From NCBI RefSeq assembly GCF_003013695.1, contig NZ_CP027792.1, forward strand, positions 3,294,428 through 3,358,427: 64,000 bases of DNA, read 5' to 3'. A model generated the notes under the pieces. The model had not been told where the DNA came from. It was given only the letters and a program-made list of their open reading frames with translations, and made no database searches. Source of the stretch: Pulveribacter suum. Lineage in GTDB: Bacteria > Pseudomonadota > Gammaproteobacteria > Burkholderiales > Burkholderiaceae_C. The position numbers and the translations under genes were made by a program. Each line of letters begins with the position of its first letter. The first letter of the stretch is position 1. Below, one piece after another: positions 54,053-62,896 of this stretch.

Positions 54053-55867
54053 ATGTCCGCCGGTCAGATCATCGTCCTCGTCACGCCCCTGTTCTTTGCG
54101 CTGATGGCGCTGGAGTGGGCCGTTGCCCGCCGCCGCGCCTACCGCCCTCCGGCCCTGGCCGACGCCATCGGCAGCCTGAACCTGGGCCTGCTCAGCCAGA
54201 CCAGCGCCCTGTTCACCGCGCTGCTGCGCATCGGCCTGTACACGCTGGCCTGGCAGCAGCTGGCGCTGTGGAAGAGTGACGCCTTCTGGACCACCTGGTA
54301 CGGCTGGCTGCTGGCCCTGCTGCTGTACGACTTTTGCTACTACTGGCTGCACCGCATGGGCCACGAAGTGGGCGTGCTGTGGGCCGCGCACGCCGGGCAC
54401 CACCAGAGCCAGCACTACAACCTGTCCACCGCCCTGCGCCAGACCAGTTCGGGCGCGCTGCTGGGCTGGCTGTTCTACCTGCCCATGGCCCTGGCCGGCG
54501 TGCCGCCGCTGGTCTTCGTGGTGGTCGGGCTCATCGACCTGCTCTACCAGTTCTGGGTGCACACCGAGCAGGTGGGCCGCCTGGGCTGGTTCGACCGCTG
54601 GTTCTGCAGCCCCAGCAACCACCGCGTACACCACGCCGTCAACGACGACTACCTGGACAAGAACTACGGCGGCATCCTCATCGTCTGGGACCGCCTGTTC
54701 GGCACCTTCAAGGACGAAGACCCGCAGCAGCCCTGCGTCTATGGCACGCGCGGGCTGCTCAACAGCTGGGACCCGCTGTGGGCCAACGCCCAGGTCTATG
54801 CCGGGCTGGCGCAGGACAGCTGGCGCACGCGCCGCCTGGCCGACAAGCTGCGTGTGTGGGTCAGGCCGCCGGGCTGGCGCCCCGACGACGTGGCCCGCAG
54901 CCACCCCAAGCCGGCCTTCGACATCAACGACATGCCCGTTTTCAACCCGCCCATGGGACGGGCGCTGCGCACATTCGCCGTGCTGCAGTTCCTCGCCCTG
55001 GTGGCCGGGGCGGCGGCCTTCCTGTGGACGGCCGAAGGCCTGCCCTGGCAGCAGGCGGTGCTGTGGTTTGCCACGCTGGTGGCGTGCCAGTGGACGCTGG
55101 GCGCGGCCACCCAGGGACGCATCGGCATGGCGCAGGCGCTAATGATCCAGGCGGGCGCCCTGGCCACCGCCACCGCCGCGCTGGAGCTGCGCGAATGGCA
55201 CCTGCTGTTCAAGCCGCTGGCCATGATTTTTGCTATCGCAAGCGTAGCTGCCAGCGCACGCCGGCAAAGGGATGCAGGCACTTTTGACCATCAAAACACC
55301 AGCACCCGCCTGCTGCTGTGTGCGCTGGCCGGCTCGCTGGCGGGCGACGTGCTGCTGATGCTGCCCGGCCTGTTCCTGCCCGGGCTGGTGGCCTTCTTGC
55401 TGGCGCACCTGGCGTACCTGGCGCTGTTCCGCCAGGGCGTGCCTTGGGCCTGGCACGGCGCGCGTGGCGCGCTGCTGGCCGTGCTGGCCTTGGGCGCCGG
55501 CATGTACGCCTTCCTGGTGCAGGGCGGGCTGCCGGCCGGGTTGCGCCTGCCCGTGGCGGCCTACGTGCTGGCCATCGCCCTGATGGCCGCCCAGGCCCTG
55601 GCGCGCCACGCCCGGCTGCGCGGCCAGGTGCCCGGCACCCTGGCCGTGGCCGTGGGCGCCACGCTGTTCATGCTGAGCGACACGCTGCTGGCCATTAACC
55701 GCTTCGTGCAGCCCCTGCCCTGGTCGCAGGCATGGGTGCTGTCCACCTATTTCGCGGCGCAGGCGCTGATCGTGGTGGGCATGCTGCGCGGCCTGGCGGC
55801 GCCGGCGCCTGCCACCGCTGCGCCCAAGCCAGGCCCTGCCGCGCCCACCATGGGCTTGACAGCTTGA
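54053..55867 (+). CDS. alkylglycerol monooxygenase-like hydroxylase fused to a YhhN lysoplasmalogenase-like domain
   Basis: The 604-residue membrane protein has two enzyme-like halves. Residues 1-380 belong to the fatty acid hydroxylase (sterol desaturase) superfamily, with a di-iron histidine set: HRMGH (100-104), HAGHH (113-117), H121, H170 and HRVHH (190-194). Wording such as YNLSTALRQ, LLYQFWVHTE and LDKNYGGILIVWDRLFGTF closely follows human AGMO (TMEM195) as I recall it. Residues about 388-590 match YhhN/TMEM86 lysoplasmalogenase: GDVLLMLPGLFLPGLVAFLLAH, GATLFMLSD and YFAAQALIVV. AGMO cleaves alkyl ether lipids with a pterin cofactor; lysoplasmalogenase cleaves vinyl ethers. The junction holds a palindromic repeat copy. 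Confidence 0.85.
   Translation: MSAGQIIVLVTPLFFALMALEWAVARRRAYRPPALADAIGSLNLGLLSQTSALFTALLRIGLYTLAWQQLALWKSDAFWTTWYGWLLALLLYDFCYYWLHRMGHEVGVLWAAHAGHHQSQHYNLSTALRQTSSGALLGWLFYLPMALAGVPPLVFVVVGLIDLLYQFWVHTEQVGRLGWFDRWFCSPSNHRVHHAVNDDYLDKNYGGILIVWDRLFGTFKDEDPQQPCVYGTRGLLNSWDPLWANAQVYAGLAQDSWRTRRLADKLRVWVRPPGWRPDDVARSHPKPAFDINDMPVFNPPMGRALRTFAVLQFLALVAGAAAFLWTAEGLPWQQAVLWFATLVACQWTLGAATQGRIGMAQALMIQAGALATATAALELREWHLLFKPLAMIFAIASVAASARRQRDAGTFDHQNTSTRLLLCALAGSLAGDVLLMLPGLFLPGLVAFLLAHLAYLALFRQGVPWAWHGARGALLAVLALGAGMYAFLVQGGLPAGLRLPVAAYVLAIALMAAQALARHARLRGQVPGTLAVAVGATLFMLSDTLLAINRFVQPLPWSQAWVLSTYFAAQALIVVGMLRGLAAPAPATAAPKPGPAAPTMGLTA
55226..55286. repeat. dispersed palindromic repeat at the domain junction of the AGMO-YhhN fusion
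   Basis: GATTTTTGCTATCGCAAGCGTAGCTGCCAGCGCACG and a degraded second arm; translated in frame as AIASVAASARRQRDAGTF at residues 392-411. It sits at the start of the YhhN part. Confidence 0.65.
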
Positions 55868-55868
55868 C

Positions 55869-55886
55869 GTATTTTTGCAACAATAC
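55869..55886. promoter_or_regulatory. 18-bp near-perfect palindrome upstream of the mgtC leader
   Basis: GTATTTTTG / CAACAATAC pairs at 8 of 9 positions, right after the AGMO-like fusion gene and before a possible leader peptide. Symmetry suggests a dimeric regulator site. Confidence 0.5.
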
Positions 55887-55913
55887 GCGCTTCGTCGTTT
55901 TCGGAGTCCCCAC

Positions 55914-55979
55914 GTGGACAGTGCCAGTTCAACCAGCGAATCACCGCGCGCCGCAATGGCAGCGCCGCTGGCCGACTGA
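55914..55979 (+). CDS. possible 21-residue leader peptide
   Basis: A GTG with a GGAG site 7 nt upstream opens a 21-codon frame (VDSASSTSESPRAAMAAPLA, then D and stop). It lies in the long region leading to two small genes and mgtC. In Salmonella the mgtC leader holds short regulatory ORFs, but this peptide is not proline-rich and no homology is claimed. Confidence 0.3.
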   Translation: MDSASSTSESPRAAMAAPLAD

Positions 55980-56199
55980 CCGGATCACCTGCCCGCAGCA
56001 GGGGGCCGGCCGGCCCGCTTGCTGCTGTGCAGGGTTCGACGCAACCCTTTCCTGATCGATGCCTCGCCAGCCCGCCACCCGGGCCGGCAACGCATTGGCC
56101 CTCGCCGTGGTTCGCCACCCGCCTGTGCTGCAAAGCGCAGGCGCCGTGTTGACGCGTACCGCTACGTGGCTGCCTCCCGTGCCCGCACAGGAGATCGCC
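55980..56199. other. leader region without a supported gene
   Basis: Together with the preceding palindrome and leader peptide this makes a 332-bp stretch after the AGMO-like fusion gene. I see a small hairpin GGGTT-CGACGC-AACCC followed by TTT at about 56034-56051, possibly a weak attenuator, and no confident RNA family. Confidence 0.35.
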
Positions 56200-56400
56200 A
56201 TGCCCTTGTTTTTCTGGTCCCCGCGCCTGACGCGCCGCGCCCTGCCCTGCCCGCTCGCAGCGCAGGCCGAGCGCCACGTTCAGCCCGCCCCGCCGTTGGC
56301 GCACATCCTGGAGCTGGACGCGCGCACCGACTGGCCCACGCACCGCATCCGCAGCTTTCTCGGCATGCAGGACGCGCCGGGCCGCCCCGGCGACCGCTGA
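56200..56400 (+). CDS. small hypothetical protein
   Basis: This 66-residue frame has a good ribosome site (CAGGAGATCGCC) before the ATG and begins MPLFFWSPRLTRRALP. The second half (LAHILELDARTDWPTHRIRS) is polar. No family is recognised. The strong Shine-Dalgarno sequence is the main support; an in-frame ATG further upstream (56059) lacks one. Confidence 0.5.
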   Translation: MPLFFWSPRLTRRALPCPLAAQAERHVQPAPPLAHILELDARTDWPTHRIRSFLGMQDAPGRPGDR

Positions 56401-56641
56401 CGCGCAGCGGCCGCCCGCCCGCGCCGCCAGGTCTTCGCACCCAGCGGCGCAGGGCTGTTTTCGCCGCACGGCCGTGCCGCCGGCTGCCTGCCACGCATTG
56501 CGCGCGGCGGGGCAGCCGGCAAGGCCTGCTTTTTTTCCATCTTCTGCCGAACCCGCCGCGCGCAGGTCGGGCCCCGCCATTGGCGCAGGGCGCGAGCTGC
56601 GCGCGGCGGCGTTCATCGCTCCCTGAAGGAACCCCAACTAC

Positions 56642-57115
56642 ATGCTGCATTCCACGGGACGGCGGCGCACCGCGCGCCCTCAACCCGAAGTCCTCAAGTA
56701 TTCCCATGCCATTGCCCCGGCTGCGGGCAGCGGCGCGCTGGAGCGCGCCCTGCTGGCCGCCCTGCGCCTGCGCCGCCCCCAGGTACTGGAGCGACTGGCC
56801 GAGCAGGCCGGCGCCCTCGCCTTTGCCAGCGCCCTGGCAGCGCTGAGCACACGCCAGATGGTGGACGCCCTGCTGCTGCTGCCCGGCGCGCAGCGCGCGG
56901 CCGTCTGCGCGCAGCTGCCGCCCGTGGCGCGGCGGCGCTGGCATGCGCTGGCGGCGCAGGAGGAGACGACAGAGGATCGGCAGCAGCCCGCGGCCGCCGT
57001 GCCCGCCCCGGCGCACGCTGGCGCCGCCCGCGCCCGGTTGCCGCGCGGCCTCAAGCTGGCCTGGCCGTGGTGGCGCGGCCGGTCGGCCGCCAGCGCCGGC
57101 GCGGCCGCTGGCTGA
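56642..57115 (+). CDS. hypothetical protein upstream of mgtC
   Basis: The 157-residue protein has an Arg-rich N-terminus (GRRRTARPQP). A helical middle follows (LERALLAALRLRRPQVLERL, LAALSTRQMVDALLLLPGAQ), then an Ala/Pro-rich tail. AAGGAACCCC precedes the ATG. No family is recognised. It ends 47 bp before mgtC and may be co-transcribed. The 241 bp upstream (56401-56641) hold no supported gene. Confidence 0.5.
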   Translation: MLHSTGRRRTARPQPEVLKYSHAIAPAAGSGALERALLAALRLRRPQVLERLAEQAGALAFASALAALSTRQMVDALLLLPGAQRAAVCAQLPPVARRRWHALAAQEETTEDRQQPAAAVPAPAHAGAARARLPRGLKLAWPWWRGRSAASAGAAAG

Positions 57116-57162
57116 GCTACGCTCGGGCCCCCACCGCCTTTGGCCACCCCGGTTTTTCATCC

Positions 57163-57885
57163 ATGCAGGCCCTGCACAACATCGACCCGTCTGCCACGCT
57201 GAACACCGTGGTCAGCCTGTTTTTCGCCTTCGTCTTCGGCAGCGTGATCGGACTGGAGCGCCAGGTGCGCCAACGCACGGCCGGCCTGCGCACCAACGCG
57301 CTGGTCGCAGTCGGCGCGGCGGTGTTCGTGGACCTGTCCATGCGCATGAACGGCGTGGAGGGCTCGGCGCGCGTGGTCTCCAACGTGATCACCGGCGTGG
57401 GCTTCCTGGGCGCGGGCGCCATCATGAAGGAAGGCATCAACGTGACCGGGCTGAACACGGCGGCCACGCTGTGGGGCTCGGCCGCGGTGGGCGCCTGCGC
57501 GGGCGCCAGCTTCATCGTGGAGGCGGCGCTGGCCACGCTGTTCGTGCTGGCCAGCAACACGCTCTTGCGCCCCGTGGTCAACCACATCAACCGCAGCCCC
57601 CTGAGCAGCGCCTCGGCCGAGGCGACCTACCACGTCTATGCGCTGTGCCGGCGCGGCGACCAGTCGGACGTGCGCGAGCGCATGGTGCAGCTGCTGGACG
57701 ACGCGCACTACCCCGTGCGCACCGTGCACAAAAACCACCTGGGCCTGCGCGACACGGAGATCGAGGCGGTGCTGTACGCCACCTCGGTCGATGGCCAGGA
57801 GCTGGAAGCGGCCGTGCAGCGCATCGAGCAGCTGCCGGGCGTGCTGCAGGCCTACTGGAACGCCGGCAGCGCGCACACGGGCTGA
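57163..57885 (+). CDS. mgtC: MgtC/SapB-family membrane protein
   Basis: The 240-residue protein has the MgtC N-terminal membrane domain. SLFFAFVFGSVIGLERQVRQ, TAGLRTNALVAVGAAVFVDL and VITGVGFLGAGAIMKEG are the family hallmarks. A soluble C-terminal domain (about 150-235, ACT-like) follows. MgtC proteins help growth in low magnesium and inhibit ATP synthase in pathogens. The ATG at 57163 matches the conserved start. The long upstream leader suggests post-transcriptional control. It is convergent with ruvB, ending 8 bp apart. Confidence 0.9.
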   Translation: MQALHNIDPSATLNTVVSLFFAFVFGSVIGLERQVRQRTAGLRTNALVAVGAAVFVDLSMRMNGVEGSARVVSNVITGVGFLGAGAIMKEGINVTGLNTAATLWGSAAVGACAGASFIVEAALATLFVLASNTLLRPVVNHINRSPLSSASAEATYHVYALCRRGDQSDVRERMVQLLDDAHYPVRTVHKNHLGLRDTEIEAVLYATSVDGQELEAAVQRIEQLPGVLQAYWNAGSAHTG

Positions 57886-57893
57886 GGGCGGAT

Positions 57894-58967
<1,074 letters not shown>

Positions 58968-58976
58968 GCTGGCGGC

Positions 58977-58982
58977 ATTGTG
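58977..58982 (-). promoter_or_regulatory. -10-like box just upstream of ruvB
   Basis: CACAAT on the minus strand ends 9 nt before the ATG at 58967. Confidence 0.45.
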
Positions 58983-59111
58983 CGCCGGCTGCGCCCGGCC
59001 AATAGCCCTGCCTGCGGATAACGGCTCTGCGGCTTTGGGTAACATCGTTGCCCGCTTTTGCCATCCGTTGTTTCCCGGACTGCGCGCCCGCGCGCGGCCC
59101 GGCTGCCGTAC

Positions 59112-59735
59112 ATGACCCATCCGAATCCGACCCCGTCCTCCCTGCTCAGCCGCATTGCCATCGCCATCGGCAGCTTCTTCGCCATCCTGGGCGACGCCCG
59201 CCTGGCCCAGGGCGTGCTGCGCCTGCGCGCAGGCGAGGCGCTGGCCGCCGACGCGCCGCCGCGCGAAGTGCGCGTGGAGGTGCCGGTCGAGAAAATCGTC
59301 GAAACCCGCATCGAGGTGCCCGTGGAGCGCGTCGTCGAAAGGGCGCTGGAAGTGCACGCCCCCACCGCCGCCCTGCAGCTGCTGGGGCTGCTGCAGCGCC
59401 AGGCGCGCTTTGTCGATTTCGTGCAGGAGGACGTGGCCGGCTACGGCGACGCGGAGATCGGCGCCGCCGCCCGCGTGGTGCACGAGGGCTGCCGCAAGGT
59501 GCTGGCCGAGCACTTCAGCCTGGCGCCCGTGCGCAGCGAGCCCGAAGGCAGCCGCGTGACGCTGCCCGCCGGCTTTGACGCTGCCGCCGTGCACGTCAGC
59601 GGCAACGTGGTCGGCCAGCCGCCCTTTGCCGGCACCTTGGCCCACCGCGGCTGGCAGGCCGAGGACGTGCGCCTGCCGCAGATCACCGACCCGCAGGCCG
59701 CGCGCATCCTGGCGCAGGCGGAGGTGGAGCTGTGA
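59112..59735 (+). CDS. DUF2760 domain protein
   Basis: The 207-residue protein has a short N-terminal hydrophobic stretch ([20 protein letters not shown]). A predicted coiled or beta segment of repeated [20 protein letters not shown] follows, then the DUF2760 region (about 90-205, [37 protein letters not shown]). Its function is unknown. It is usually found next to Hsp70-like genes, as here, and its stop overlaps the GTG start of the first Hsp70. It may be a co-chaperone-like partner, by inference from gene order only. Confidence 0.87.
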   Translation: MTHPNPTPSSLLSRIAIAIGSFFAILGDARLAQGVLRLRAGEALAADAPPREVRVEVPVEKIVETRIEVPVERVVERALEVHAPTAALQLLGLLQRQARFVDFVQEDVAGYGDAEIGAAARVVHEGCRKVLAEHFSLAPVRSEPEGSRVTLPAGFDAAAVHVSGNVVGQPPFAGTLAHRGWQAEDVRLPQITDPQAARILAQAEVEL

Positions 59736-61630
59736 ACGCTATCGATTCAATAGCTGCCAGCGCAGGCGGGACGGGCGCTGGAGGCCAAAAACACCCTGAA
59801 TCACGCTACAGCGTCGGCATCGACCTGGGCACCACGCACTGTGCGCTGTCGTGGGTGGACGAGGCGCACAGCGACGGCGAGCGCGTGGCCCAGGGCGTGC
59901 TGGACATCCCCCAGCTCGTGGCGCCCGCCAGCGTGCAGGCGCAGGCCCTGCTGCCGTCGTTTCTGTACCTGCCGCATGAGAGCGAGCTGAGCGCCGCCGA
60001 CCGCGCCCTGCCCGGCCAGGACGCAGCCCAGCCCTTCGTCGTGGGCGAGTTCGCCCGCGCGCGCGGCGCGGCCACGCCGATCCGGCTGGTCGCCAGCGCC
60101 AAGAGCTGGCTGTGCCACGGCGGCGTGGACCGGCGCGCGCCCATCCTGCCGGCCGATGCGCCGGCGGACGAAGTGCAGCGCATCTCGCCGCTGGCCGCCA
60201 GCACCGAATACCTGCGGCACCTGCGCCGCGCCTGGGACCAGGCCCACCCCGACGCGCCCCTGGCCGCGCAGCACGTCACCGTCACCATCCCTGCCTCGTT
60301 CGACCCGGCCGCGCGCGAGCTCACCGCCGAGGCCTGCCAAGCCGCCGGCTTTGCGCACCTGACGCTGCTGGAAGAACCCCAGGCCGCCCTGTACAGCTGG
60401 CTGCAGGCCAGCGGCGGCGCCTGGCGCAAGCAAGTCGTCAGCGGCGACGTGATCCTGGTGGTGGACGTGGGCGGCGGCACCACCGACCTGTCGCTCATTG
60501 CCGTGCAGGAGCACAGCGGCCAGCTGCAGCTGCAGCGCGTGGCCGTGGGCGAGCACATTCTGCTGGGCGGCGACAACATGGATCTGGCCCTGGCCTATGG
60601 CGTGGCGCGCAAGCTGGCCGCCGAAGGCCGGCAGCTGGACGCCTGGCAGACCCGCGCCCTGGCCCACGGCTGCCGCGCGGCAAAAGAGCAGCTGCTGGCC
60701 GACGAGGGCCTGGCCGCCGTGCCGGTGGTCGTGCCCAGCCGGGGCGCCAAGCTGATCGGCGGCAGCATTCGCACCGAAGTCACGCGCGCCGAGGTGCTGC
60801 AGCTGCTGGTGGAGGGCTTCTTCCCGCCCGCCGCCATCACCGACCGGCCGCAGGCGCGCGCCCGCGCCGCCCTGACCCAGCTGGGCCTGCCCTACGCGCA
60901 GGACGCGGCCGTCACGCGCCACCTGGCGGCCTTCCTGTCGCGCCAGGTGCAGGCCACGGCGCAGGCCGAAGGTGCCAGCTTCGCGCACCCCACGGCGGTG
61001 CTGTTCAATGGCGGCGTGCTCAAGGCGCCGCGGATCGAGGCGCGCATCCTGCAGGTGCTCAACGGCTGGCTGGCGGCCGAAGGCGCGCCGCCCGTGCGGC
61101 CGCTGGAGGGCGCGCAGCTGGACCTGGCCGTGGCACGCGGCGCCGCCTACTTCGGCCACGTCGCGCGCTCGGGCGCCGGCGTGCGCATCCGCGGCGGCAC
61201 GGCGCAAAGCTACTACGTGGGCGTGGAGGGCAACATGCCGGCCATCCCCGGCATGGAGCCGCCCCTCAGCGCCCTGTGCCTGGCCCCCTTCGGCATGGAG
61301 GAGGGCACCGAGGCGGCCCTGCAGGACCAGCAGTTCGGCCTGGTGGTGGGCGAGCCGGTGCGGCTGCGCTTTTTCGGCTCGTCCGTGCGCCGCAGCGACG
61401 CCGTGGGCACGCTGCTGGACTTCTGGGGCGAAGGCGAGCTGGTGGAGCTGCAGGAGATCGAGCTGCACCTGCCCCCCGAGGGCCGCGCCGCAGGCGACGT
61501 GGTGCCCGTGACCCTGCAGGCGCGCGTGACCGACATCGGCACGCTGCAGCTGGCCTGCGTGCCGCCCGGCGGCCAAGAGCGCTGGAAGGTGGAGTTCGAC
61601 GTGCGCGCCGCCAGCGGCCCGCCGGGCTGA
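59732..61630 (+). CDS. atypical Hsp70-family protein
   Basis: The 632-residue protein starts at GTG, overlapping DUF2760. The Hsp70 ATPase motifs are [17 protein letters not shown] (phosphate 1) and [14 protein letters not shown] (phosphate 2), with [18 protein letters not shown]. The substrate-binding half is diverged from DnaK. Length is close to DnaK's 638, but there is no DnaJ or GrpE gene nearby. Residues 3-22 ([20 protein letters not shown]) are encoded by a palindromic repeat copy, ahead of the conserved domain. With DUF2760 and the second Hsp70 it forms an uncharacterised chaperone locus. Confidence 0.9.
   Translation: MNAIDSIAASAGGTGAGGQKHPESRYSVGIDLGTTHCALSWVDEAHSDGERVAQGVLDIPQLVAPASVQAQALLPSFLYLPHESELSAADRALPGQDAAQPFVVGEFARARGAATPIRLVASAKSWLCHGGVDRRAPILPADAPADEVQRISPLAASTEYLRHLRRAWDQAHPDAPLAAQHVTVTIPASFDPAARELTAEACQAAGFAHLTLLEEPQAALYSWLQASGGAWRKQVVSGDVILVVDVGGGTTDLSLIAVQEHSGQLQLQRVAVGEHILLGGDNMDLALAYGVARKLAAEGRQLDAWQTRALAHGCRAAKEQLLADEGLAAVPVVVPSRGAKLIGGSIRTEVTRAEVLQLLVEGFFPPAAITDRPQARARAALTQLGLPYAQDAAVTRHLAAFLSRQVQATAQAEGASFAHPTAVLFNGGVLKAPRIEARILQVLNGWLAAEGAPPVRPLEGAQLDLAVARGAAYFGHVARSGAGVRIRGGTAQSYYVGVEGNMPAIPGMEPPLSALCLAPFGMEEGTEAALQDQQFGLVVGEPVRLRFFGSSVRRSDAVGTLLDFWGEGELVELQEIELHLPPEGRAAGDVVPVTLQARVTDIGTLQLACVPPGGQERWKVEFDVRAASGPPG
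59738..59797. repeat. dispersed palindromic repeat at the 5' end of the first Hsp70 gene
   Basis: GCTATCGATTCAATAGCTGCCAGCGCAGG, loop, GGGCGCTGGAGGCC then AAAAACACC. Translated in frame at the N-terminus, it makes the protein start with a repeat-derived tail. Confidence 0.85.
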
Positions 61631-61784
61631 GGCGCCGCTTCCCCCCTGCCCCAACCCCACTGCCCCGATTTTTCCCGCCCCGCCGGCCTGCTGCCGCGCG
61701 GGGCCTTGTCCCACCGGCGCTCCCGCCACACGCGGGCGGCGTCGCTTTTCTCTCCGTACTGAACCACCGTTCAAGACCCCTGCC

Positions 61785-62669
61785 ATGCCCAAGCCTTCCT
61801 TTCGCTGGCTCGCCGCCGCCCTGCTCGCCGCGCTGGCCCTGCCCGCCGCGGCGGCCGATGCCACGGTCAACAAAATCCAGTCCACCGGCACGCTCACCCT
61901 GGGCTACCGCACCGACGCCGCGCCGCTGTCGTACCTGGACGCCAGCGGCAAGCCCATCGGCTACGCCGTGGAGCTGTGCCAGCAACTGGCCACGCAGCTG
62001 CAAAGCCAGCTGAAGCTGCCCGCGCTGCAGGTGCGCTGGGTGCCGGTGTCGATCGCCGAACGCTTCGACCGCATTGCCGAGGGTGCCATCCAGATGGAGT
62101 GCGCCGACTCCACCAACTCCAAGTCCCGCCGCGACAAGGTGGCCTTCGGCCTGACGTACTACTACGCCGGCGCCCGCATGCTGGTGCGCGCGGGCGAGGC
62201 GCGCGATGCGCTGTCGCAGATGGGCGAGGCGCGCATCGCCATCATCGGCAACACCACCGGCCAGCTGATCGCCAGCCGCAACCCGGGCGCCCGCCTGGTC
62301 ACCGTGGGCAGCACCGAAGAGGGCGCCAAGGCCGTGGCCGAGGGCCGGGCCGACGCCTTCGTCTCCGACGACATCTCGCTGATCGACCAGTCGCGCGTGC
62401 TCAAGGGCGCCGTGAAGGTGGTGGGCCCACGCATGTCGGTGGAGCCGCTGGCCCCGCTGCTGCCCAAGAACGCGCCGGACTTCCAGCAGCTGGTGGACGC
62501 CTCGATGAAGGAGCTGTACCGCAGCGGCGCGGCGCGCCAGGTCTATCGCAAGTGGTTCGAGCAGGCGCTGCCGGTGCGCAACTACTCGCTGGATCTGCCG
62601 CCCGACCGCCTGCTGAGCGACACCTTCCGCCGCCCGGACGGCTTCGTGACGGACTGGACGGTGCTGTAA
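61785..62669 (+). CDS. ABC transporter amino acid-binding protein
   Basis: The 294-residue protein has a signal peptide (LAAALLAALALPAAAADATV). The family 3 binding fold is seen in LTLGYRTDAAPLSYLDASGK, IQMECADSTNSKSRR and GNTTGQLIA. It resembles GltI/glutamate-aspartate-type proteins. It lies between two Hsp70 genes with gaps of 154 and 68 bp and no transporter subunits beside it. The binding ligand is unknown. Confidence 0.88.
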   Translation: MPKPSFRWLAAALLAALALPAAAADATVNKIQSTGTLTLGYRTDAAPLSYLDASGKPIGYAVELCQQLATQLQSQLKLPALQVRWVPVSIAERFDRIAEGAIQMECADSTNSKSRRDKVAFGLTYYYAGARMLVRAGEARDALSQMGEARIAIIGNTTGQLIASRNPGARLVTVGSTEEGAKAVAEGRADAFVSDDISLIDQSRVLKGAVKVVGPRMSVEPLAPLLPKNAPDFQQLVDASMKELYRSGAARQVYRKWFEQALPVRNYSLDLPPDRLLSDTFRRPDGFVTDWTVL

Positions 62670-62737
62670 GGCGCGCGCCTTCGGGGCACGCGGCCCCGCT
62701 ACCATGGCCCGGCCGCGTCCCTTCCCGCCCCTTTGCC

Positions 62738-62896
62738 ATGACTGCCGACAGCACTCGCCCCCTCTCGTTCATCGCCCCGCCCGGCGGCTACGCCGAGCGG
62801 CGGCTGGCTGAGCTGAAGGGCCGCATGCTGGAGTCGCTGCCCGCCGCGCTGCAGGCCAGCCTGCCCAGCATCAAGCAGATCGAAAGCGAGCCGTGA
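62738..62896 (+). CDS. small protein preceding the second Hsp70
   Basis: The 52-residue frame starts MTADSTRPLSFIAPPGGYAE, and its TGA overlaps the GTG of the second Hsp70 by 4 bp, which supports translation. The sequence continues with two short helices (RRLAELKGRMLESLPAAL, ASLPSIKQIESEP). No membrane segment is seen and no family is recognised. Its coupling to the Hsp70 gene suggests a functional link. Confidence 0.55.
   Translation: MTADSTRPLSFIAPPGGYAERRLAELKGRMLESLPAALQASLPSIKQIESEP

Noticed and set aside
51740..54904. A 1054-codon open frame on the minus strand
   Set aside because: It runs antisense across VOC, dehydratase, phosphatase and hydroxylase genes whose own frames show clear family motifs. 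Long antisense frames are expected in DNA this GC-rich.
56034..56051. tRNA-like GGTTCGA sequence
   Set aside because: It is part of a short hairpin; no cloverleaf arms surround it.
56059..56199. Longer start for the small gene at 56200
   Set aside because: The upstream ATG lacks a ribosome site, whereas the ATG at 56200 has a clear one.
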